6,835 bases of DNA, taken from NCBI GenBank assembly GCA_964370235.1, contig CAYJIL010000111.1, forward strand, positions 1 through 6,835, given 5' to 3'. Of the stretch, positions 1 to 5,115 are shown one piece after another. Both the position numbers and the translations under genes were made by a program. The number at the start of each line of letters is the position of its first letter. Positions within the stretch are counted from its first letter, which is position 1. Origin of the DNA: CAYJIL01 sp964370235 (GTDB lineage: Bacteria > Bacteroidota > Bacteroidia > Bacteroidales > Rikenellaceae). The notes below the pieces were generated by a model, which searched no databases, had not been told where the DNA came from, and saw only the letters and a program-made list of their open reading frames with translations.

Positions 1-85
1 TGACCGCCCAACCGTGAGGAAAGTAGTAAAGTGTACTGCCACTGACCGTCACAACCGTGAGGGAGGTAATAAAGTATATTACCTA
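1..85. repeat. Two diverged copies of a ~42-bp tandem repeat with a hairpin in each
   Basis: Copy 1 is 1-42 and copy 2 is 43-85. They match at about 32 of 43 aligned columns, with one single-base gap. Both share the block AACCGTGAGG (10-19 and 53-62). Each unit ends in an inverted repeat: in copy 2, AGGTAATA (64-71) faces TATTACCT (77-84) around a 5-nt loop; in copy 1, GTAGTA (23-28) faces TACTGC (34-39) with one G-T pair. The right arm of copy 2 forms the last sense codon and TAA stop of the hexosaminidase gene. No T-run follows on either strand, so it is not a standard intrinsic terminator. The array may continue left of the window. Its function is unknown. Confidence 0.6.
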
Positions 86-2379
86 ACAACAATCTCATCA
101 ACAAACACCCAAGTTGCAGCGCCTGCACTTGAATGCCATTTAGGATTAACCATTACATTATCTGCACGTAGGCGAATATAACGCACTTGTGTAGGAGCAT
201 CAAACTTCTTTTCTAGTGTCTCGACACCCTTACCATAAGTACCAGCTGGATGAACATAATCCCATAGGAATACTTGCTCAAAAGTCTTGCCATCTGTCGA
301 AATCTCATAAGTCACTTTTGATGGCTTGTGCACCCAATCCTTAAGATCGTATAACCACGATGTAGAGATAGAGTTAATCTCGGTAGCCGACCCTAGGTCA
401 AGCACCATATCTACATTACGCTTTTCGAAACCTTGCCACTTACCCATAAGACCGTTTGTCATTGCAAAGTCGCCACCACCAGAGTGCTTATCAGAGTATG
501 CAATATCGTATGCTACTTTGCGACCTAGAGCCTTGTGGAAGTTGATCGACTCACTAGCGATCATACCACGAGAACCATCGGGGCGGAACATAACAGCCTT
601 AACTGTACAATCTGAATTGATCTCTTGTGTGCCATCAAAAACTTTAGACTCTTTTGTAGGCTCGCTACCATCCATCGTATAATATACATTACCCTCAACT
701 TCGCTAAACAGATCTAGTAGAACTTTACCCGTTGCATCATCTGGAGTAACATTAATTCTAACGCTATAACTTGGCGCACCATGCACAATACCATCAAAGT
801 CTAGGTACTTTAGGTTATCGTTCAATCTAACATAAAAATCGTCCCAGTTTTTAAGCTCTGCTGCTGTCCAAGCCACCTCTGCCATAGCTATCGAACGAGG
901 ATAGTTTTTGTACATTACAAGCTCATATGTAGGAGTGTTCTCGGTCCACTGGCACGCTTGTACACCAATAATGTTATTGTGGTACTTTGCATCTAGCTCC
1001 TTTGGAATTGGGTCGTAGCTATACACATCATATAGCGAGTGCACAGGCAGACCCTCGGGGTGCTTAGTTACCGTATTATATGACTGAGGGAAACTCACAT
1101 AACAAGGAGTACCCGGTGTCATAATTACTTTGTTGCCAAGCTCGGCAGCCTCGATTCCGGGAGTAATACCACGCCATGCCATAACGGTAGCCGTAGGTGA
1201 TAAACCACCCTCCATAATCTCGTCCCAACCAATAATCTCTTTGCCACGAGAGTTCACAAACTTCTCGATGCGAGAGATAAAGTAGCTTTGTAGCTCGTAC
1301 TCGTCTTTTAGACCTTCGGCCTTGATTCTCTTTTGGCAGTTAGGACATCTCTTCCAGTTGTTCTTGGGAGCTTCGTCACCACCAATATGTACATACTTAG
1401 ATGGGAATAGCACCATAACTTCGTCTAGTACATCCTCTAGAAACTTGAACGTAGTCTCTTTGCCTGCACAGTAGACACCATCGGATACTCCACCATTACC
1501 ACCACGGTTCCATACCTCTAGCTTCTCGTTAGGGAAACAGTATAGGTGTGGGTACGAAGTTAGCGATGCTAGCGAGTGACCCGGAATTTCAATCTCTGGG
1601 ATTACCTCGACCTGACGCAAGCGAGCATACTCAACCACCTCTTTAACCTCTTCTTGTGTGTAGTAACCACCATACTTTGAACCATCATCGGTATTGTAAC
1701 CTAGCTCTTGATTCTCGGCAAAACCAACCGATTTGCGCCAAGCACCAACTTCTGTCAAAAGAGGATATTTTTTGATCTCGATTCTCCAGCCTTGATCTTC
1801 GGTCAAGTGCCAGTGAAACTTGTTTAACTTATATACAGACATAAGGTCGATGAACTTCATAACCTCTTCTTTTGTAAAGAAGTGGCGACCTACGTCTAGG
1901 TGAAGACCTCTCCACTCAAGACGTGGCGAGTCTTCGATTAGCACATATGATAGCTCTACTGGGCTTGTACCAGCAGGCTCAATCATTTGGCTTAGCGACT
2001 GAATACCGTAAAAAATACCTGCCTCGCTAGGAGCTTCAATCAAAACACCATCGCCATTGACAGTAAGAGTATATGACTCGGGATTAGCCGAGCTATTCTC
2101 TACGATGGCTAGAGTAATATCGCCTTTGCCAGAGGTGTGCTCTAGCTCGATTGCGCTATATTTTTTGACCATGATTGACGCTAGCGATGCTATTTCGCCT
2201 AGGCGCTCAGACGATGAGTCATAAGCAATGGTAGCACCACTCTTAAGGGTGTAATGCCCACTGCTCTGCTCCATCTTTAGGGGTTTAGGTATAATTGCTA
2301 GGCTCTGTGGCTCACTCTTGTTACAAGAGCTAAACACAGAAACTGCAACTACCATTAAAGAGTAAAGTAATTTTCTCAT
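79..2379 (-). CDS. GH20 beta-N-acetylhexosaminidase, lipoprotein, with C-terminal F5/8 (CBM32-like) domain
   Basis: This is a family 20 exo-beta-N-acetylhexosaminidase, which removes terminal GlcNAc or GalNAc from glycans by substrate-assisted catalysis. Residues 1-18 form a signal peptide ending in FSSC; Cys19 is the likely lipidation site, so the enzyme should be anchored to the envelope. An N-terminal GH20b-type domain spans about 27-150 and the catalytic barrel about 153-505. HIGGDE holds the paired catalytic residues Asp335 (positions the acetamido group) and Glu336 (acid/base). WRG (Arg157), EIPGHS (His268), GWDE (Trp385), AWRG (Trp402) and QWTE (Trp478) fit the substrate pocket of the family. 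CPNC (345-348) is a Cys pair in a loop. About 555-615, with YYTMDGSEPT, resembles the chitobiase C-terminal domain, and about 620-766 an F5/8-type sugar-binding domain. The 766-residue length suits Bacteroidetes members. All catalytic residues are present. The exact natural glycan cannot be read from the sequence. It lies downstream of the carboxylase gene but behind a terminator. Confidence 0.95.
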   Translation of the reverse strand: MRKLLYSLMVVAVSVFSSCNKSEPQSLAIIPKPLKMEQSSGHYTLKSGATIAYDSSSERLGEIASLASIMVKKYSAIELEHTSGKGDITLAIVENSSANPESYTLTVNGDGVLIEAPSEAGIFYGIQSLSQMIEPAGTSPVELSYVLIEDSPRLEWRGLHLDVGRHFFTKEEVMKFIDLMSVYKLNKFHWHLTEDQGWRIEIKKYPLLTEVGAWRKSVGFAENQELGYNTDDGSKYGGYYTQEEVKEVVEYARLRQVEVIPEIEIPGHSLASLTSYPHLYCFPNEKLEVWNRGGNGGVSDGVYCAGKETTFKFLEDVLDEVMVLFPSKYVHIGGDEAPKNNWKRCPNCQKRIKAEGLKDEYELQSYFISRIEKFVNSRGKEIIGWDEIMEGGLSPTATVMAWRGITPGIEAAELGNKVIMTPGTPCYVSFPQSYNTVTKHPEGLPVHSLYDVYSYDPIPKELDAKYHNNIIGVQACQWTENTPTYELVMYKNYPRSIAMAEVAWTAAELKNWDDFYVRLNDNLKYLDFDGIVHGAPSYSVRINVTPDDATGKVLLDLFSEVEGNVYYTMDGSEPTKESKVFDGTQEINSDCTVKAVMFRPDGSRGMIASESINFHKALGRKVAYDIAYSDKHSGGGDFAMTNGLMGKWQGFEKRNVDMVLDLGSATEINSISTSWLYDLKDWVHKPSKVTYEISTDGKTFEQVFLWDYVHPAGTYGKGVETLEKKFDAPTQVRYIRLRADNVMVNPKWHSSAGAATWVFVDEIVVR

Positions 2380-2412
2380 AATGGGAAATGTAGTTAGATT
2401 TGTAATAGTCTT

Positions 2413-2444
2413 AAAAAATGGGCTGCCCCATAGAGGCAGCCCAT
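2413..2444 (-). terminator. Intrinsic terminator of the carboxyltransferase gene
   Basis: ATGGGCTGCC (2418-2427) and GGCAGCCCAT (2435-2444) form a perfect 10-bp GC-rich stem with a 7-nt loop. Read on the minus strand the stem runs into six T residues (2418-2413). It starts 29 nt past the stop of the gene ending at 2474 and ends 33 nt before the start of the hexosaminidase gene. It should split the two co-directional genes into separate transcripts. Confidence 0.93.
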
Positions 2445-2473
2445 AACAATATTTTGAGTTGCTAAACTACTAA

Positions 2474-4351
2474 TTATTCAGCAATTACAACTACTGTTTG
2501 GCCAGTTGCAACAGTGTCGCCATTAGCAGCGTAGATGCCAACAACAGTACCCGAGATAGGTGCTTCGATGCTGTTTTCCATCTTCATTGCCTCTAGAACT
2601 AGAATCTCGCTACCTGCAGCTACCTTATCACCAACTTTAACGTTGATAGAAAGGATAGTACCCGGAAGTGGAGAATCTACTCTGAAACCAGCAGCGATCT
2701 CAACCACAGCAGCAGGCTTAGCAGCAGGTGCTGGAGCAGCCTCGCTCTTAGGAGCAGCAGCAGCCTTAGCAGCTTGCTCAGCCTCATAACGAGCCTTCTT
2801 AGTTTTTGTAAGGAAATCCTTAGCAACTAGAGGGAATAGCTCAAGAAGAAGAACTTCTTTCTCGTTCTCTGCTAGCTTAACGCCACCACATCCTTCGATT
2901 TCTGGGTTTGGCTGCATTTTGTATTTTGAAGTATCGTAAGGAACCTCGTTACGCACACCTGCAATCTTAAGACGGAACTCTGGGTCGATCTCTACTGGAG
3001 TCTTACCGTAGTCACCTCTTACTAGACCAACGAATTGGTTAGATGTGTTAGAGTACATTGGCTTACCGTTACGAATATCAAGAGCACAGTTTACCGCTTG
3101 AGCACCAACAATTTGGCTAGTTGGAGTTACAAGTGGAGGTAGACCAGCATCCAAACGCACTTGAGGAATCAAAAGCATAGCCTTCTCTAGGATATCCTCT
3201 GCCTTAAGCTGCTTAAGCTGAGCAACCATGTTTGTGTACATACCACCTGGGATCTCGGCAGCCTTAACAAGCTCGTTAGGAGCTGGGAAGTTAAAGTGAG
3301 CCTCAATCTTGTGACAAGCAGCGATAAGAGCCTCTTCGTTAGAAGATTTAAGAGCTGCAACTGCGTTGTCCATCTCTGCCTCGATGTGAGCAGGAATAGT
3401 ATCTGTTAGTGGGTTGAACGGATTTGGGAACTGACCAACAGCATCGAAAGCAGCAAGCTCCTTACGAATGTTGATAAGCTCTGCATTAATCTTAGCAACT
3501 GCCTCCATGTTGATATCAAGCTCGAAATCCATCTTCTTAGAGAAAGCATAGATAAGCTCAATAGCAGGAGCAGCAGGACCACCTGCAAAGTTCCAGATGT
3601 TAGTGTCAACTACGTCTGCACCAGCGTGAATAGCCGAAAGCACAGATGCAAGACCATAACCAGGAGTACAGTGTGTATGGAAGTCGATTGGAATAGATAC
3701 GTTTTGCTTAAGCAAAGTTACAAGTGTAGCCACACGCTTTGGTGGAATAAGACCACTCATATCCTTGATAGTAATCATGTCTGCACCAAGAGCTGCCATT
3801 TGCTTTGCTTTGTCAACAAAGTAAGCATCAGTAAAGATTGCCTTTGGAAGTGGCTTACCTTTTAGCATAGCCTTAAGACGCTCCATGAATGTGAACGAAG
3901 GATCGATAGTGTAGCAAATTGCACAGTCTGCAATACCGCCATACTTCTTAACGTACTTGATAGTAGATTTAACGTTCTCTACATCGTTAAGAGCATCGAA
4001 GATACGCATGATACCTAGACCCGACTCTATTGAGTTGCGGCAGAAACCATCAATAATCTCGTCTGTGTATGGTGCATAACCAAATAGGTTACGACCTCTC
4101 GAAAGTGCAGTAAGCTTAGATACATTACCTACAACTGCCTTAACTTTCTCAAGACGATCCCATGGGTTCTCGCCAAGATAACGCATTACTGAGTCTGGAA
4201 CTGCTCCACCCCATACTTCCATTGCGAAGAAGTTAGCATCTTTGTAGAATTCAAGAACACGATCGATTTGGCCTTGATTCATACGAGTTGCGAAAGATGA
4301 CTGCTGACCATCTCTAAGCGTCAAATCTCTGATTAAAAGTTTTCTTGCCAT
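2474..4351 (-). CDS. Carboxyltransferase/biotin-carrier protein (oxaloacetate decarboxylase alpha / pyruvate carboxylase subunit B family)
   Basis: The protein moves CO2 between carboxybiotin and a C3/C4 keto acid (pyruvate/oxaloacetate) in the cytoplasm. The HMGL-like carboxyltransferase barrel is at about 4-275. It shows LRDGQQS (Asp14), the to-be-carboxylated Lys196 in IKDMSG, and His225/His227 in DFHTHCT, the metal site of the family. The PYC_OADA conserved domain follows to about 510, then an Ala/Pro/Lys linker (about 525-550) and a biotinyl domain (about 553-625) with EAMKMEN, where Lys590 carries biotin. The 625 residues match the usual one-chain alpha subunit. There is no biotin carboxylase and no oadB or oadG gene in the window, so it cannot be decided whether this serves a two-subunit pyruvate carboxylase or a sodium-pumping decarboxylase. 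The loop at 252-265 reads NIWNFAGGPAAPAIE, unlike the GTSHPPTE or GxTSQP form usual in the family. Own promoter upstream and strong terminator downstream indicate a monocistronic gene. Confidence 0.93.
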   Translation of the reverse strand: MARKLLIRDLTLRDGQQSSFATRMNQGQIDRVLEFYKDANFFAMEVWGGAVPDSVMRYLGENPWDRLEKVKAVVGNVSKLTALSRGRNLFGYAPYTDEIIDGFCRNSIESGLGIMRIFDALNDVENVKSTIKYVKKYGGIADCAICYTIDPSFTFMERLKAMLKGKPLPKAIFTDAYFVDKAKQMAALGADMITIKDMSGLIPPKRVATLVTLLKQNVSIPIDFHTHCTPGYGLASVLSAIHAGADVVDTNIWNFAGGPAAPAIELIYAFSKKMDFELDINMEAVAKINAELINIRKELAAFDAVGQFPNPFNPLTDTIPAHIEAEMDNAVAALKSSNEEALIAACHKIEAHFNFPAPNELVKAAEIPGGMYTNMVAQLKQLKAEDILEKAMLLIPQVRLDAGLPPLVTPTSQIVGAQAVNCALDIRNGKPMYSNTSNQFVGLVRGDYGKTPVEIDPEFRLKIAGVRNEVPYDTSKYKMQPNPEIEGCGGVKLAENEKEVLLLELFPLVAKDFLTKTKKARYEAEQAAKAAAAPKSEAAPAPAAKPAAVVEIAAGFRVDSPLPGTILSINVKVGDKVAAGSEILVLEAMKMENSIEAPISGTVVGIYAANGDTVATGQTVVVIAE

Positions 4352-4354
4352 AAT

Positions 4355-4369
4355 TTATTATTATTATTA
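4355..4369. repeat. (TTA)5 trinucleotide repeat in the leader of the carboxyltransferase gene
   Basis: Five TTA units on the plus strand read as (TAA)5 on the transcript, ending 3 nt before the ATG. With the rest of the leader it makes an unstructured AT-rich stretch. Bacteroidetes mRNAs commonly start translation from such leaders without a Shine-Dalgarno sequence. A length change would alter spacing in the leader but not the reading frame. Confidence 0.8.
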
Positions 4370-4397
4370 AATTCAAAAATCTCTATTTTTCAGCAAT

Positions 4398-4430
4398 CAA
4401 AGTTAATAATTATTTTTATCATCTCACAAA
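4398..4430 (-). promoter_or_regulatory. Bacteroidetes-type promoter of the carboxyltransferase gene
   Basis: On the minus strand TAACTTTG (4405-4398) is a perfect TAnnTTTG -7 box. A TTTG (4430-4427) lies 21 nt upstream, close to the expected -33 spacing. Transcription would begin near 4392, giving a leader of about 40 nt that includes the (TAA)5 run. It is the only TAnnTTTG match I found on this strand in the 366-nt gap. Confidence 0.7.
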
Positions 4431-4717
4431 TAAAATGCAAATAATTAGATATTTAAATGCTAGTAAGCAGATAATTAGCTAGTTTTCTGTTATTTAACTA
4501 ACAGAAGATTTTTTAATGTTATTCTTTTCACAATAACCGCACACAAAACTTACGATTCATTACACAATACTAGCAAAATTGCAAGAAACTCAAATTATAG
4601 CAAGCAGATAATTTACATTTAGTAAAATACCTAGCAAAATTTTGTCTTGTATTTTCTAGATGTTTTGGCAAAAAACAAAAGAATTATGAAAATCGAGCTA
4701 GCAATCAAAAGCCGTTT
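4431..4717. other. AT-rich intergenic region with short direct repeats; no gene seen
   Basis: No credible coding region lies here. The DNA is very AT-rich and holds dispersed repeats. TAG(T/C)AAGCAGATAATT occurs at 4461-4476 and 4598-4613, differing at one base of 16. ATAC(C)TAGCAAAATT occurs at 4567-4580 and 4627-4641. TAGCAA recurs at about 4572, 4599, 4633 and 4699. CAAAATTTTG (4635-4644) is a perfect palindrome. I see no convincing terminator for the TSCPD gene, whose 3' end adjoins this region. Confidence 0.6.
4485..4514 (+). terminator. Orphan terminator-like hairpin in the gap
   Basis: TTCTGTTA (4485-4492) and TAACAGAA (4499-4506) are perfect 8-bp arms with a 6-nt loop, followed by GA and six T residues (4509-4514) on the plus strand. 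The stem is AT-rich and therefore weak. No plus-strand gene lies upstream within reach and no TAnnTTTG is seen before it on that strand. It may be chance in AT-rich DNA, the end of a small antisense or noncoding transcript, or a guard against read-through from the plus strand. Confidence 0.35.
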
Positions 4718-4969
4718 TTACTCACGCATCGACTCTAGTGCTAGGGCCAATTGGTCGGGACACGAGGTCTCTTTTGTGCGGCAGCGAATACCTTTTAACG
4801 AGGCAATGGTTTGCGATACATCACGCCCCTTTACAAGCGATGCAATACCTTGAAGGTTACCGTGACATCCACCCACAAACTCTACGCTATTTATAGTATC
4901 TCCATCTAAAGAGATACTTATCTCTTGACAACAAACACCCTTGGGGTTGTATGAAATTGTTTTTGACAT
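4718..4969 (-). CDS. Small TSCPD-domain protein (TIGR03905-like)
   Basis: An 83-residue cytoplasmic protein made of a single TSCPD domain. It carries the naming motif TSCPDQLA (69-76) and the family's other cysteines: GVCC (Cys13, Cys14), GGCHGN (Cys35) and IRC (Cys63), with Cys70 in TSCPD. The related domain is found at the C-terminus of some ribonucleotide reductases, and stand-alone copies like this are widespread in anaerobes. Conserved cysteines suggest metal or Fe-S binding, but that is inference and no enzyme activity can be claimed. The length is normal for the stand-alone family and there is no signal peptide or membrane segment. It begins at ATG 4969 and reads away from the divergent ABC-F gene, behind its own -7 box at 5032-5039. 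No other gene follows it closely, so it looks monocistronic. Confidence 0.88.
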   Translation of the reverse strand: MSKTISYNPKGVCCQEISISLDGDTINSVEFVGGCHGNLQGIASLVKGRDVSQTIASLKGIRCRTKETSCPDQLALALESMRE

Positions 4970-5005
4970 TTAGTATGTTTTGATATGTTGTTATGATGAT
5001 GCTCC

Positions 5006-5024
5006 TTTGCCACTTTGCGGCAAA
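5006..5024 (-). promoter_or_regulatory. Possible 5'-end stem-loop in the TSCPD mRNA leader
   Basis: TTTGCC (5006-5011) and GGCAAA (5019-5024) form a perfect 6-bp stem with a 7-nt loop. If transcription starts near 5026, as the -7 box at 5032-5039 predicts, the hairpin sits at the very 5' end of a leader of about 57 nt. That place would suit an mRNA-stabilising structure. The role is inferred. Confidence 0.35.
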
Positions 5025-5031
5025 AGAGCCA

Positions 5032-5039
5032 CAAAGATA
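5032..5039 (-). promoter_or_regulatory. -7 promoter box for the TSCPD gene
   Basis: On the minus strand TATCTTTG (5039-5032) is a perfect TAnnTTTG box, 62 nt before the start codon. No good TTTG or TTG lies at the usual -33 distance (the nearest TTTG is 31 nt upstream), so the upstream element is weak or absent. Confidence 0.55.
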
Positions 5040-5049
5040 TGGTATCTTT
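5033..5049. promoter_or_regulatory. Inverted repeat between the divergent promoters (operator candidate)
   Basis: AAAGATA (5033-5039) and TATCTTT (5043-5049) are perfect 7-bp arms around TGG. One arm overlaps the -7 box of the TSCPD gene, so a dimeric regulator bound here would block it. It may also be only two AT-rich -7-like sequences facing each other. Confidence 0.35.
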
Positions 5050-5057
5050 TTTAGATA

Positions 5058-5091
5058 TTGTAGATAAAACCAAAAAAGTTGGCTATCTTTG
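5058..5091 (+). promoter_or_regulatory. Promoter of the ABC-F gene
   Basis: TATCTTTG (5084-5091) is a perfect TAnnTTTG -7 box. A TTG (5058-5060) lies 23 nt upstream, slightly long for the -33 element. Transcription would start near 5097, leaving a short leader of about 19 nt before ATG 5116. Confidence 0.6.
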
Positions 5092-5101
5092 CGCTATCTT
5101 T
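5082..5101 (+). repeat. 11-bp direct repeat GCTATCTTT at the ABC-F promoter
   Basis: GCTATCTTT occurs at 5082-5090 and again at 5093-5101, an 11-bp step or about one helical turn. The first copy provides the -7 box. The second covers the predicted transcription start. Confidence 0.55.
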
Positions 5102-5115
5102 AAATTTTATAATTG

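Noticed and set aside
64..84. Hairpin as intrinsic terminator of the hexosaminidase gene
   Set aside because: The stem overlaps the stop codon, is AT-rich and has no T-run after it on the minus strand.
326..682. Plus-strand open frame of 118 codons
   Set aside because: It lies fully antisense to the hexosaminidase C-terminal domains, has no recognisable motif and no promoter, and the opposite strand is clearly coding.
2535..2789. Plus-strand open frame of 84 codons, Ala-rich
   Set aside because: It is the antisense of the Ala/Pro linker and biotinyl domain; its composition simply mirrors the GC-rich linker codons.
3406..3609. Minus-strand frame of 67 codons, Leu/Ser-rich
   Set aside because: It is an out-of-frame reading inside the carboxyltransferase gene; the Leu/Ser bias comes from shifted codons, not from a membrane protein.
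3626..3865. Plus-strand frame of 79 codons with several Cys and His
   Set aside because: It is antisense to the catalytic barrel of the carboxyltransferase and has no family resemblance; the Cys/His pattern is chance.
79..4351. A two-gene operon of carboxyltransferase and hexosaminidase
   Set aside because: A strong terminator lies between them and their functions are unrelated.
4647..4853. Plus-strand frame of 68 codons starting in the gap
   Set aside because: Most of it is antisense to the TSCPD gene. The part in the gap is short and has no promoter box of its own.
5113..5115. TTG as start codon of the ABC-F gene
   Set aside because: An ATG follows directly, and the domain begins right after it; the TTG adds only one residue with no ribosome-binding evidence.
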